From: Ramlibacter cellulosilyticus
Lineage (GTDB): Bacteria; Pseudomonadota; Gammaproteobacteria; Burkholderiales; Burkholderiaceae_C
Direction: 5' to 3'
NCBI RefSeq assembly: GCF_014297465.1
Contig: NZ_JACORT010000001.1
Location: 806,001-870,000 of the forward strand
Length of the DNA: 64,000 bases
Below, piece after piece: positions 35,014 to 45,240 of the stretch (its first letter is position 1; each line of letters opens with the position of its first letter). The translations under genes were made by a program, and so were the position numbers. The notes beneath the pieces were generated by a model. The model was given only the letters and a program-made list of their open reading frames with translations. It was not told the origin of the DNA and did no database searches.

Positions 35014-35322
35014 TCAGGTGCGCAGCTTGCGCCCGACGTGCCCCTCGACCGCGTCGACCTTGCCGTGCAGGCGCGACTCGATGCCGGCGCGGTAATCCAT
35101 CTTCAGGTTCATCGAGATCCGCCGGCAGTCCTTCTGCAGCTCGCGGAAGCACTCGCCGACCACGCCCATCACCTCGTCCCAGTCGCCCTCCAGGATGGTG
35201 CCCATGGCGGTGAGCTGGTAGGTGACGCCGCTGCGGTCGATGATGTCGAGGATGCGGGCGACGTGGCGGCTGAGGCTCTCGCCTTCGCCGGAAGGGCTCA
35301 TCGCGAATTCGAGCAGGACCAT
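35014..35322 (-). CDS. thiamine-binding protein, MTH1187/YkoF-type (DUF77)
   Basis: A 102-residue ferredoxin-like fold protein (MVLLEFAMSPSGEGESLSRHVARILDIIDRSGVTYQLTAMGTILEGDW). The family binds thiamine or related compounds and is cytoplasmic. A Cys in VVGECFRELQKDC and the conserved YQLTAMGT segment are visible. It lies alone, convergent with the chemoreceptor gene. Confidence 0.85.
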   Translation of the reverse strand: MVLLEFAMSPSGEGESLSRHVARILDIIDRSGVTYQLTAMGTILEGDWDEVMGVVGECFRELQKDCRRISMNLKMDYRAGIESRLHGKVDAVEGHVGRKLRT

Positions 35323-35465
35323 GGCGCCTCCGTCGGTAGAGCTGACATGCTGCCAGATTCCAGAGCGGAACGCGCGATTCCGCCGGGGAAAGCAACGGTG
35401 CATTGCAGCCCTTGCAGCGATTCCGGCATGAGAATGGCGGGTTTGTTCGGAATCCCCGCTGCCCG

Positions 35466-37283
35466 ATGTCCCGTTCCGCGTCCGCCGACCTCGCTTCCGT
35501 CCGCACCCTCGCCGAGCTCCTGCAGTGGCGCGTGGCCGTGACGCCGCATGGCGAGGCCTACCGGCAGTTCGACCCCGCACGCTCTGCGTGGTCCGGCGTG
35601 ACCTGGCAGGTGTTCGGCGAGCGGGTGGCGCGGTTCGCGCGGGCCCTGGTCGCCCTGGGCCTGCAGCGCGGTGACCGCGTCGCGCTGCTGCTGCCGAACA
35701 CCCTCGACGCGGTGACCGTGGACCAGGCCGTGCTGGCGCTGGGGTGCGTGCCGGTACCGATGCACGCCATCGACAACCCGGCGAGCATCGCCTACATCCT
35801 CGCCGACAGCGGGGCGACGCTGCTGGTGGCGGACACGAAGGAGCAGTGGCAGGCCATCGCCGCGACGGGCGCGGTGCCGGCCACGCTGCGGCACGTGGTG
35901 CTGCGCGAATGCGACAAGACGCCGGAGGCAGGATCTCCCGCCGTGCTGTCCATGGACGTCTGGCTGGCCCGCGGCGAAACCGCGGCGGTGGCGGAATCGC
36001 TCGAGGGTCCCGGCGAGGAAGACCTGGCCACGCTGGTCTACACCTCCGGCACGACCGGCAAGCCCAAGGGCGTGATGCTCACGCACCGCAACGTGCTGGC
36101 GAACGTGAAGGCCATCCAGCAGCACCTGGCTCCCCGCGCGGACGACCTGTTCCTGTCCTTCCTGCCGCTGTCGCACACCTTCGAGCGGACTTGCGGGTAT
36201 TACCTGCCCATCGCCTGCGGCGCCTGCGTGGCCTTCGCGCGTTCGGTGCAGCACCTGCCGGAAGACATGCGAACGGTCCGGCCGACGATCCTCGTGTCGG
36301 TGCCGCGCATCTACGAGCGCGTGTACGCGAAGGTGCAGGCGATGCTGGAGGCGTCCCCGGCGAAGCATCGCCTTTTCGCATGGGCGCAGGCCGTCGGGTG
36401 GCGCCGCTTCTGCCGCGCGCAGAAGCTGCCGCTGGAGCAGGGCGGCTCGGCACTCGTCGATGCGCTCGCCTGGCCGCTGCTGTCGCGGCTGGTCGCCAAG
36501 CCGCTGCTCGCGCAGTTCGGCGGCCGGCTGCGCGTCGCGGTGAGCGGCGGCGCGGCGCTGTCGCAACCGATCGCGCAGACCTTCCTCGGGCTCGGGCTAC
36601 CCATCGTGCAGGGCTACGGCATGACGGAGAGCGCGCCCGTCGTGGCGGCGAATACGCCGGAGGACAACGACCCTGCCACGGTGGGGCGGCCCCTGCCGGG
36701 CGTGGAGGTCCGCATCGGCGAGAACAAGGAACTGCTGGTGCGCGGCCCCAACGTCATGCGCGGCTACTGGAAGCGCGAGGAGGACACGGCGCGTGCGCTC
36801 GCGGACGGCTGGCTGCACACCGGCGACCAGGCCGCGATCGAGAACGGGCGCGTGCGCATCCTGGGCCGCGTGAAGGAGATCATCGTCACCTCCACCGGCG
36901 AGAAGATCGCGCCGGTGGACCTGGAGATGGCGATCGTGGCGGACCCGCTCTTCGAGCAGGCCTACGCGTTCGGCGACGACCGGCCCTTCATCGCTTGCAT
37001 GGTGGTGCTCGGACGCGAGCCCTGGGAACGCCTCGCGCGCGGGCTGGGGCTGGACCCTGCGGACCCCGCGTCGCTGCAGGCTCCCGCCGCGGTGCATGCC
37101 GCGCTGGAGCGCATCAAGGAGCTGACGAAGGGCTTCCCGTACTACGCGCAGCCGCGCGCCGTCGCATTGACGCTGGAGCCGTGGACGGTGGAGAACGGGC
37201 TGATCACGCCGACGCTGAAGTTGAAGCGGAACAACCTCGTGGCGCGGTACGGGGATGGGATCGAGCGGCTGTATCGCCGCTGA
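35466..37283 (+). CDS. long-chain acyl-CoA synthetase (AMP-forming)
   Basis: A 605-residue adenylate-forming enzyme that activates fatty acids with ATP and CoA. The P-loop LVYTSGTTGKPKGVMLTH lies at about 190-207, then QGYGMTESAPVV (about 380) and GWLHTGD near 450. The length and the LPLSHTFERTCGYY motif match the FadD15-like long-chain group rather than short-chain enzymes. The catalytic Lys is in the C-terminal TLKLKRN segment. ATG 35466 follows a 143 bp spacer from the divergent thiamine-binding gene. Confidence 0.9.
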   Translation: MSRSASADLASVRTLAELLQWRVAVTPHGEAYRQFDPARSAWSGVTWQVFGERVARFARALVALGLQRGDRVALLLPNTLDAVTVDQAVLALGCVPVPMHAIDNPASIAYILADSGATLLVADTKEQWQAIAATGAVPATLRHVVLRECDKTPEAGSPAVLSMDVWLARGETAAVAESLEGPGEEDLATLVYTSGTTGKPKGVMLTHRNVLANVKAIQQHLAPRADDLFLSFLPLSHTFERTCGYYLPIACGACVAFARSVQHLPEDMRTVRPTILVSVPRIYERVYAKVQAMLEASPAKHRLFAWAQAVGWRRFCRAQKLPLEQGGSALVDALAWPLLSRLVAKPLLAQFGGRLRVAVSGGAALSQPIAQTFLGLGLPIVQGYGMTESAPVVAANTPEDNDPATVGRPLPGVEVRIGENKELLVRGPNVMRGYWKREEDTARALADGWLHTGDQAAIENGRVRILGRVKEIIVTSTGEKIAPVDLEMAIVADPLFEQAYAFGDDRPFIACMVVLGREPWERLARGLGLDPADPASLQAPAAVHAALERIKELTKGFPYYAQPRAVALTLEPWTVENGLITPTLKLKRNNLVARYGDGIERLYRR

Positions 37284-37295
37284 CCCCGAACGACG

Positions 37296-37331
37296 TCATG
37301 CCGGGCCTGACCCGGCATCCATGGGGCCTCA
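37296..37331. repeat. partial copy of GTCAT...GGATCCAT palindromic repeat
   Basis: GTCATGCCGGGCCTGACCCGGCATCC with 8-bp stem ATGCCGGG/CCCGGCAT. A fuller, related copy lies at 57417-57494. It follows the acyl-CoA ligase stop and its right end carries the stop of the 48-residue gene on the other strand. Confidence 0.65.
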
Positions 37332-37475
37332 ACTCCCCAGCTTCTTCATCTTCCCCTTCGGCAGGACCGACGTGGTCGGGGGCATCGGCCGGTCCGAGAA
37401 GCTCTCCTTCGGGGGCGAGGTGTCCTTCTTCGGCTTCTTGGCCATCTTGTTGCTGCGCTGTTCGCCTTTGGGCAT
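37329..37475 (-). CDS. small basic hypothetical protein
   Basis: A 48-residue Lys/Pro-rich protein (MPKGEQRSNKMAKKPKKDTSPPKES...SVLPKGKMKKLGS), no membrane segment. AGGAGCGGACC precedes the ATG. Short basic proteins of this kind are common hypotheticals in Comamonadaceae; nucleic-acid binding is plausible but unsupported. Confidence 0.55.
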   Translation of the reverse strand: MPKGEQRSNKMAKKPKKDTSPPKESFSDRPMPPTTSVLPKGKMKKLGS

Positions 37476-37573
37476 GGTCCGCTCCTGGTGATGACCTCGC
37501 GACTGTACCTCGCGCGGCATCACCAACTCAATGCAATGGACAGCCGTGGCGCCGTACGCGCCGGCCGGGCCGT

Positions 37574-39190
37574 TCACTGCACCTGGAACAGGCTGCCTTC
37601 GTACGTCCCCTGGAACACCGGCGTGGCCGGGCCCACGTAGCGCGCGACTTCGCGCCGCAGGATCTGGAAGTCGCCGGAATCGATCTTGTACGCATGCTGG
37701 CGGCCGATGCGGACGACCTCGGCCTGCCCCTGGCCCGAGACGGTGGACTCGTGGTAGCCGGAGAGCAGAACGGCCGCGATCTTGCGTCCCCCGGCCTGGA
37801 TCTGCCAGTTCACCTTCTCGTAGTTGCTCAGCACCAGCACGAGCGGCTCGCGGCCGGGCCCGACGACGACGTTCACGGTGCCGGTGCGCGCCGTCGAGCG
37901 CGAACTGCCCGCCGCCTGGTACACGCCCAGCATGGCGACCTTCACGTCAGGCGGCACGTTCAGGATCGTCTTGCCCACCAGCGGCGCCGCGGGTGCGGCA
38001 ACGCCAGCCGGCAACGCGCCGGCACGCGCCTGCCGTGCGAGCTGCTCGAACAGCGCTCGCTGCTCCGGCGTCTGGCCGGGGTTGGGTCCGCCGAAGTCGG
38101 AGCGATAGGGATCGTTCAGCTTCGCGATCTCGCGCGCGGTGAGTGCGTCGCTGATCAGGCGCTCCGCGTCCTGCGGCTCGGTGGCCTCGAGCACCGTGAC
38201 GAGGGCGAGGGCATTCGCGCCGCCGCGAAGGAAGCCGAAACGCGGGCCCAGGGGGAGCAGGTAGCGGCCGCTCTCCGCCGGCTCCGCGGCCGAAGCGACG
38301 GTGCCCTTGTCCACGTCCAGCACCTTCGTGGCCGTGCCGCTGCCGTCCCGGCTGGCGACGTCGAACGCGACCAGCTGGTCGGACAGCGGTGCGTAGTTGG
38401 TCGCACCGATCGCGGACAACTGCCACTTGCCCTGCTGGCCGCTCGCCATGTCCAGCCACGCAAGGTCCGTGTTGGAGCGCCACGCGAGGCGCCGCCCGCC
38501 GTTGACGAGGAAAGGCGAAGGTCCGTTCTGGTAGCTGGCGAGGTTCCACTGCTGCGTGGCCTGCACCTGCAGCGCGCCGTCGGCGCCGCGCGCGTGCTGC
38601 AACAGCCAGGCCGAGCCCGAATGGCCCACGAGCATGCGGCCGGGGCCGGCGGGCAGGGACCAGTTCAGGCGCTTGCCTTCCAGGGCGGGGATGGGCTCGA
38701 TGCGGCCCGTGTCCGTGTCCAGCGTGGACGGCGTGCCGTTGCCGGCCATGCCCACCAGCACGAAGCCGCTCCCCGGCCCCCAGGCCACCACCGAGTCGTA
38801 CTTGTCCGTGGTCCAGAGCGGCTTGCCGGTCTCGGTCTCCACGATGCGCAGCTTCTTGCCGGAGCCGCCGGAGGCGTTCGCCAGCATCCGCCCGTTCGGC
38901 GACACCGAGGGCATCGCGTAGCCTTCCAGCGGGACGCTCGCGATCTCCTTGCCCGAGGGCAGCTCCAGCACCTGCGCCTTCTGCTGCGAGACGTTGCGCA
39001 GCACGAGCACGTTGGCGTCGGCGGCGAGTTGCGCCATGGGCCCCGAGCTGGAGCCGGGCAGCAGCACCTTGGCGGGCAGTTGCGCGACCGGCACCAGCGC
39101 CGGGGCGCGCAGCGCGAGCCCGATGCGGCGCACGGCGATCCATTCCTCGATCTGCGCGTCCTGCCGCGCGAAGCAGGGCTTGTCCGTCAC
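37574..39190 (-). CDS. beta-propeller (WD40-like) hypothetical protein
   Basis: A 538-residue protein whose first 320 residues contain repeated blades with GxxLxxW/D-type turns (VSPNGRMLANASGGSGKKLRIVETETGKPLW and similar). A linker with PNPGQTPEQRALFEQLARQ follows. The C-terminal domain (about 440-538, NVVVGPGREPLVLVLSNYEKVNWQIQ and AVLLSGYHESTVSG) is a beta-sandwich-like module. No signal peptide is obvious. The GTG start overlaps the lipoprotein stop (GTGA), so translation is coupled and they probably act together at the envelope. Function unknown. Confidence 0.65.
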   Translation of the reverse strand: MTDKPCFARQDAQIEEWIAVRRIGLALRAPALVPVAQLPAKVLLPGSSSGPMAQLAADANVLVLRNVSQQKAQVLELPSGKEIASVPLEGYAMPSVSPNGRMLANASGGSGKKLRIVETETGKPLWTTDKYDSVVAWGPGSGFVLVGMAGNGTPSTLDTDTGRIEPIPALEGKRLNWSLPAGPGRMLVGHSGSAWLLQHARGADGALQVQATQQWNLASYQNGPSPFLVNGGRRLAWRSNTDLAWLDMASGQQGKWQLSAIGATNYAPLSDQLVAFDVASRDGSGTATKVLDVDKGTVASAAEPAESGRYLLPLGPRFGFLRGGANALALVTVLEATEPQDAERLISDALTAREIAKLNDPYRSDFGGPNPGQTPEQRALFEQLARQARAGALPAGVAAPAAPLVGKTILNVPPDVKVAMLGVYQAAGSSRSTARTGTVNVVVGPGREPLVLVLSNYEKVNWQIQAGGRKIAAVLLSGYHESTVSGQGQAEVVRIGRQHAYKIDSGDFQILRREVARYVGPATPVFQGTYEGSLFQVQ

Positions 39191-39474
39191 CTGCGCTGGA
39201 TGCCGGCCGCGGTGTCGAAGCGACCGACCGGCGTGGAAGCGCTGCACGCGAGGGCGCGTGCGTTCATCAGCTGGGCGAGGTGCGTGGCCGCCCGGTCGTG
39301 TGCCGCCTTGTCGCCTTCGAGCGCGGCGAGCAGCCGCGTGCGGGCGATGTCGACTTCATCCGGCAGCGGGAACGCCGCGTTGACTTTCTCGGGGATGGGC
39401 GTGAACGCCGCCTGCATGCGGTCGCAGCCGGTGAGGCACGTGGCGACCGCCAGTGCCAGGATGAAATGACGCAA
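39187..39474 (-). CDS. putative lipoprotein
   Basis: A 95-residue protein with a lipobox: MRHFILALAVATCLTGCDRM, where LTGC places the lipidated Cys at residue 17. The mature part is helical and charged (EVDIARTRLLAALEGDKAAHDRAATHLAQLMNARALAC). The last bases overlap the GTG of the beta-propeller gene. A role as membrane anchor or partner of that protein is inference from coupling. Confidence 0.7.
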   Translation of the reverse strand: MRHFILALAVATCLTGCDRMQAAFTPIPEKVNAAFPLPDEVDIARTRLLAALEGDKAAHDRAATHLAQLMNARALACSASTPVGRFDTAAGIQRR

Positions 39475-39597
39475 GGAGCCCTCCGTCCGCTGTTCTTCTG
39501 CCCGGCATTGTCCGGAGCGCGGACGGAGGCGGCAAACGGGGCGTTGCGCCCCTGCGTCGTTGCGGCCGTGGGTCCCCCGAAGGGAGGAGGCGCGGGG

Positions 39598-41379
<1,782 letters not shown>

Positions 41380-41583
41380 ATCCGGGGGATTTTCCCATGG
41401 CTTGTTGCAGCGCACCGACGCGGCGCCCGGCTGTGACGGATTGGCGTTTCGCGCGACGGGGACGTGAACGGTTTACGTCCCGCAACGGATTTGACGCGGC
41501 AGCCCGCAGTGTGAAGCGCGCGCCAGCGTTAAATCGACGTGCGGGGCAGCGGCCCCGTGCAGTACCAGAAACGGATCCGAATC

Positions 41584-41931
41584 ATGAAACTGAAGTTCTC
41601 ACGCGTCGTGGCGGCCAGCAGCGTGCTGGCGCTGGCGGCGTTCGCCACCGCCGCGCAGGCGCGCGTGGGCGTGTCGGTCGGCCTGAGCGTGCCGATCGGC
41701 GGCCCGGTGTACGCCCCGGCCCCCGTCTACGCTGCCCCGCAGCCCGTCTACGTGCAGCCGGCCTATGTGGCGCCGGCCCCGGTGATGTATGCGCCTGCGC
41801 CCGTCTATGTCGCGCCGCCACCGGTGTACGTCGCGCCGCCGGCCTTCGGGGTGTATTTCGGCACGGGGTATGGTCATGGCGGCCACCATCATGGCCGCGG
41901 CCATGGACACGGGCATCGCCACTGGCGCTGA
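41584..41931 (+). CDS. secreted Pro/Val/Tyr-repeat protein with His-rich tail
   Basis: A 115-residue protein with signal peptide (MKLKFSRVVAASSVLALAAFATAAQA). About seven repeats of the type APVYxAPxPVYV (about 40-85) follow, then a tail rich in His and Gly (GYGHGGHHHGRGHGHGHRHW). The tail could bind metal ions. Such low-complexity secreted proteins are frequent in Burkholderiales and have no known function. A terminator lies about 50 bp downstream. Confidence 0.65.
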   Translation: MKLKFSRVVAASSVLALAAFATAAQARVGVSVGLSVPIGGPVYAPAPVYAAPQPVYVQPAYVAPAPVMYAPAPVYVAPPPVYVAPPAFGVYFGTGYGHGGHHHGRGHGHGHRHWR

Positions 41932-41982
41932 TTCCGGCGTGGAGTTGTCGCCTAAAACAACTCGGGATCTCCAAGCGTGATT

Positions 41983-42016
41983 GGCCCCGGCCCCGCCAAG
42001 CCGGGGCCTCTTTTTT
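41983..42016 (+). terminator. Rho-independent terminator
   Basis: GGCCCCGG / CCGGGGCC stem with a 10-base loop, followed by TCTTTTTT. Confidence 0.85.
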
Positions 42017-42070
42017 CCTGGGCCCCTTGGTGCTCGGTGGTTCACGCCGTCCCGCGTGTAATCGTCCGCG

Positions 42071-42316
42071 CTAGCGGTGGTGTTCGTCCTTCGGGCCGTC
42101 CTGCTCGGGCGTCGGGAAAGGCTGGGGCAGCAGCGACTTCAGCTTCAGCTGGTCCCGCAGGTGCGGCCGCACGCTCTCGGCGCCGTGGCCGCTGTGGCCC
42201 ATGGCCGTCGCGCGCTCCACGAAACCGCGCTGCCGGCCCGCTCCCGTTCCCTTGCGCCCCGCCGACGCGCGCCGGCCTTCCTGGTCGCTCGCGTAGTTGG
42301 GTTTTCCGTCCTTCAT
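42071..42316 (-). CDS. small hypothetical protein
   Basis: An 81-residue hydrophilic protein (MKDGKPNYASDQEGRRASAGRKGTGAGRQRGFVERATAMGHSGHGAESVRPHLRDQLKLKSLLPQPF...), rich in Gly, Arg and Gln and probably disordered. GAGGAACGACAG precedes the ATG. Its upstream region resembles that of the hypothetical gene at 996-1310. Not recognised. Confidence 0.5.
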   Translation of the reverse strand: MKDGKPNYASDQEGRRASAGRKGTGAGRQRGFVERATAMGHSGHGAESVRPHLRDQLKLKSLLPQPFPTPEQDGPKDEHHR

Positions 42317-42732
42317 GTCTGTCGTTCCTCTGAGTGTTAACAGCGTAAGGGCGGTGCAACGCTTTACATGCCGGTCCTGCACGGCGGTAGACGTCGGACC
42401 CGTTCGACCTAGCCGTAGTCCTTAGGCCTCTGGGTTTAGGGACAGGCCCTCAGCACGGAACGGCCGCGCCAAAAAAAGAACCCCCAGGTGTGAGCCTGGG
42501 GGTAACAATGCCAGTCGCGGGACGGAGGGCCGGACCAGCTCACCCCGGAGGAGGAGGGGACTCAGAGGAGTCGGGGTGACCGGGACGGAAGTCGCTTGGA
42601 TTTGTCGGTGGTAGGGCGTCTTCCGTGCAATTCGATGCCTTGTAGTAGAAGCGCCGGACGCGGCAGCTCCTGTAGGACGCCGCCCACAGCGCCTGCCAGA
42701 TAAATGCCTTAAATCGGGGGCCGCGGCCCGCT
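42317..42732 (-). other. 416 bp intergenic region with terminator and possible small RNA
   Basis: The region between the LytTR regulator stop and the small gene holds, on the minus strand, a TCCTACA motif (42671-42677), TACTACAAGG (about 42636-42645), an inverted repeat CACCCCG/CGGGGTG (about 42537-42577) and a strong terminator (42474-42506). No ORF with a ribosome site lies between. A small RNA of roughly 130-190 nt is possible. The part left of the terminator (42317-42470) serves as promoter region of the 81-residue gene. Confidence 0.4.
42474..42506 (-). terminator. strong Rho-independent terminator, minus strand
   Basis: Stem CCCCCAGG/CCTGGGGG with loop TGTGAG. The T-run (complement of AAAAAAA at 42474-42480) is on the minus strand. 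It lies 227 bp beyond the LytTR regulator stop, which is far for a simple operon terminator. Confidence 0.88.
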
Positions 42733-43524
42733 TTACATGGCCTTGAACAAGTGCGCGTACAGGCGGCTCACCGGCAGGCGCTCCTTGCGTCCGCGCAAGG
42801 CGAGGTGCAGCTTGCCGGCCTCGTCGCGGTGCACGCTCTCCACCGCCGCCGCGCGCACCACCGTGCCGCGGTGCACCTGCCAGAACGCCTGCGCATCGAG
42901 CTGCGGCAGCAGCTCCTTCAGCGGCGTGCGGATCAGGACTTCGCCGTCGGCGCAGACCACGCGCACGTACTTGTCGGCCGCCTCGAAGTACGCGACGTCG
43001 TCCACCGGCACCATGCGGATGCTGTTGCCCACGCTGGCCTGGATCACGCGCAGTTGCGGCTGCGGCGCCGCCGGCGCGCCTTGCAGCAAGTGGCGCAGCT
43101 GGCCCAGTGTCGCTTCCAGGTCCGTGCCGCGCGAGGCGCGCTGCGCCAGCACGCCCTGGAGCTTTTCCACCGTCCTGCGCAGGCGCGCGGGCTGCACCGG
43201 CTTGAGCACGTAGTCGACCGCCTGCGCCTCGAAGGCCTGCACGGCGTACTGGTCGTACGCGGTGACGAACACGAGGGCGGGGAAGGGCGCCTCGTCGGGC
43301 CAGTCCTCGGCGAGTTCCGCGGCCGCTTCCATGCCGCCCTGGCCCGGCATGCGGATGTCGAAGAACAGCACGTCCGGGCGGTGCTCCAGCGCCGCGCGCA
43401 CCGCCGCGGCGCCGTCGCCTACGGTCGGCAGCACTTGCAGCTCGGGCCACGCGCGCGCCAGTTCGGCCTGCAGGGCCTGCGCCAGCAGCGGCTCGTCTTC
43501 GGCGATGAGGGCCGTGGGAGTCAT
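42733..43524 (-). CDS. LytTR-type response regulator
   Basis: A 263-residue regulator. The receiver has EDEP and acceptor Asp near 54 (DVLFFDIRMPGQGG), plus KPVQ at the dimer face. The C-terminal LytTR DNA-binding domain (about 155-258) contains VDDVAYFEAADKYVRVVCADGEVLIRTPLKEL and FWQVHRGTVVRAAAVESV. Its ATG overlaps the kinase stop (ATGA), so kinase and regulator are coupled as a LytS/LytR- or AlgZ/AlgR-like pair. Confidence 0.93.
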   Translation of the reverse strand: MTPTALIAEDEPLLAQALQAELARAWPELQVLPTVGDGAAAVRAALEHRPDVLFFDIRMPGQGGMEAAAELAEDWPDEAPFPALVFVTAYDQYAVQAFEAQAVDYVLKPVQPARLRRTVEKLQGVLAQRASRGTDLEATLGQLRHLLQGAPAAPQPQLRVIQASVGNSIRMVPVDDVAYFEAADKYVRVVCADGEVLIRTPLKELLPQLDAQAFWQVHRGTVVRAAAVESVHRDEAGKLHLALRGRKERLPVSRLYAHLFKAM

Positions 43525-44558
43525 GCGATCGGCAGCGCGATGCGCGCGTGGGCGCCGTCGTCGGCGGCGCGGAAGTCCAGCGCCGCGTCGCCGGCGTGCA
43601 GTGCCGCGAGGCGCTCGCGCACCTGCGACAGGCCGAAGCCCGACCCGTTGGAAGCGCCGCTCGCACGGCCCACGCCGGTGTCGTCCACCGTCAGCACCAG
43701 TCGATCGCTCTCCCGCGCGGCGCGCACCGCGATCCGTCCGCCTTCCACCTTGGGCTCCAGCCCGTGCTGGATGCTGTTCTCCACCAGCGGCTGCAGCAGC
43801 AGGGTGGGGACGCGCACGGACGCGAGCTCGGGCGGCAGGTCGAGGGTGTAGGCGAGGCGCGGCCCCATGCGGATCGCCATCAGCTCCAGGTAGTCGCGCA
43901 GGCGGTCGAACTCCGCCTGCAGCGGGTGCGTCGTGTTGCGCGAGGCATCGAGCGTGGCGCGCAGGTACGCGATCATGTGGTCCAGCATGTGCTGCGCCCG
44001 GGGCGGGTCCACGCCGATCAGCGCGCGCAGGTTCGCCAGCGTGTTGAACAGCATGTGCGGCTCGAGCTGCGTCTCCAGCAGCTTCAGCCGCGCCTCGTGC
44101 GCATGCTTCTGCGCCTCGCCCATCTTGCGCAGCAGGTAGGCGCTCCTGTTGCGGCTGTAGAACCAGTAGCTGCCCACGATGCCGGCCAGCAGCGTGATCA
44201 TCATGCCGGTGCGCAGGTGGTCCTCCGGGTCGTGCCGCTGTCCGGCCGGATAGAGGTTCCATGCGCGGCACAGCACGTCGCCGACGGCGCTGCCGACGAA
44301 GAACCCGGCCACGATGCCCACGGCCACCAGGGCGATGCCGGCGAAGCCGTCCGGCCAGCCGGTTTCGCGCGCCGAGGGCAGCAGGTGCCGCCCGAGGTCC
44401 ACGACCGCCCAGATGGTGGTGCCGATCAGGATCGAGTAGACGACGGAGGGGCCGTACAGGGCGCGCGGGTTGAACGCCTGCTCGATCGTGGAGACCATCA
44501 GGCAGAAGGCCAGCGTCTGCAGGTAGTGCTGCAGCTTGTCGATGGCCTCGATGCGCAT
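43521..44558 (-). CDS. LytS/AlgZ-type sensor histidine kinase
   Basis: A 345-residue kinase with four or five membrane helices in the first 130 residues. The His_kinase domain contains LETQLEPHMLFNTLANLRALI, with phospho-His near 167. The ATPase has LLQPLVENSIQHGLEP and DDTGVGRA. It lacks a periplasmic domain. Its ATG shares one base with the stop of the 2TM-domain gene, so they are translated together. Confidence 0.9.
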   Translation of the reverse strand: MRIEAIDKLQHYLQTLAFCLMVSTIEQAFNPRALYGPSVVYSILIGTTIWAVVDLGRHLLPSARETGWPDGFAGIALVAVGIVAGFFVGSAVGDVLCRAWNLYPAGQRHDPEDHLRTGMMITLLAGIVGSYWFYSRNRSAYLLRKMGEAQKHAHEARLKLLETQLEPHMLFNTLANLRALIGVDPPRAQHMLDHMIAYLRATLDASRNTTHPLQAEFDRLRDYLELMAIRMGPRLAYTLDLPPELASVRVPTLLLQPLVENSIQHGLEPKVEGGRIAVRAARESDRLVLTVDDTGVGRASGASNGSGFGLSQVRERLAALHAGDAALDFRAADDGAHARIALPIA

Positions 44559-44854
44559 CACCGCCGTTCCTGTTCGCGCTGCAGCCGCTCGCGCTCGCGC
44601 GCCACCATCCGCTCGCGGAAGGCACTGCCCCGGCCCAGGAGGAACACGGAAATTCCGTGGAAGGCCAGGCCGAGGCCCCATCCCAGCACCGGGAACACGG
44701 ACCAGGGCCGCGTGCCGAAGCCGTGGCTGGACATCGCGAAGAGCCCCAGGTTGACGAACACGTACACGCACGCGTGGATGTACCAACCCATCTTGGCACC
44801 GGCGCGGCGGCGCGCCAGGTGCTCGATCTCTTCGGGGGTGTAGGGGGGAGGCAT
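44558..44854 (-). CDS. 2TM domain protein
   Basis: A 98-residue protein with two membrane helices (WYIHACVYVFVNLGLFAM and VFPVLGWGLGLAFHGISVFLL) and the conserved RRAGAKMGWYIH lead of the 2TM domain (PF13239). In other bacteria this domain is often the membrane part of LytS-type kinases. Here it is a separate gene overlapping the kinase start by one base, so it likely supports that kinase. A charged tail (MVARERERLQREQERR) forms a short coiled coil. A second paralogue lies upstream. Confidence 0.85.
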   Translation of the reverse strand: MPPPYTPEEIEHLARRRAGAKMGWYIHACVYVFVNLGLFAMSSHGFGTRPWSVFPVLGWGLGLAFHGISVFLLGRGSAFRERMVARERERLQREQERR

Positions 44855-44891
44855 CGCGGGCGATTCTAGGGGAGCGGGTCCTGGGGGAAGA

Positions 44892-44911
44892 ACGCCGGCG
44901 GCAGCCGGCGT
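44892..44911 (-). terminator. hairpin between the two 2TM genes
   Basis: Stem ACGCCGGC/GCCGGCGT with loop GGCA, followed on the minus strand by a short TTCTTCCCCC. This is a weak terminator or attenuator that could lower expression of the downstream 2TM-kinase-regulator genes relative to the first 2TM gene. Confidence 0.45.
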
Positions 44912-44925
44912 CCCGGGGCTGCGGG

Positions 44926-45210
44926 TCACCACGGATCCCTGCTCGCCTGCAGCTTGCGGCGCTCCTGCTCCACGAGTCGCTGCTGCAGCCCGCCGCCTCC
45001 GGTCACGACGAAGACCACCACGCCGTGGATCGCGAGGCCCAGGCCCCAGCCCAGCGCGGGATAGATGGCCCAGTGCCGGTCGCCCATCGCGGACAGGGCG
45101 GCCAGCATGGTGTTCACCGCGATGTAGACGGCGGCGTGGATGAACCACCCCATCTTGGCGCCGGCGCGGCGGCGCGCTTGCTGTTCGATGCTCGGGTCGT
45201 AGGTTTGCAT
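44926..45210 (-). CDS. 2TM domain protein, paralogue
   Basis: A 94-residue protein sharing ARRRAGAKMGW-IHA-VY and WAIYPALGWGLGLAIHGVVVF with the downstream 2TM gene, so the pair arose by tandem duplication. Two membrane helices and a basic C-terminal tail. AGGAGAAGC precedes the ATG. Function is unknown beyond the likely link to the kinase. Confidence 0.83.
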   Translation of the reverse strand: MQTYDPSIEQQARRRAGAKMGWFIHAAVYIAVNTMLAALSAMGDRHWAIYPALGWGLGLAIHGVVVFVVTGGGGLQQRLVEQERRKLQASRDPW

Positions 45211-45240
45211 GGAGCTTCTCCTGCTTGGAAAGGTTGGGGT

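Noticed and set aside
35744..39469. 1241-codon plus-strand frame covering the ligase, lipoprotein and propeller region
   Set aside because: Runs out of frame across one real gene and antisense to two others; low-complexity composition.
41700..41860. Repetitive DNA in the Pro/Val/Tyr gene as a CRISPR or satellite
   Set aside because: Units are short, imperfect and in frame, explained by the APVYV protein repeats.
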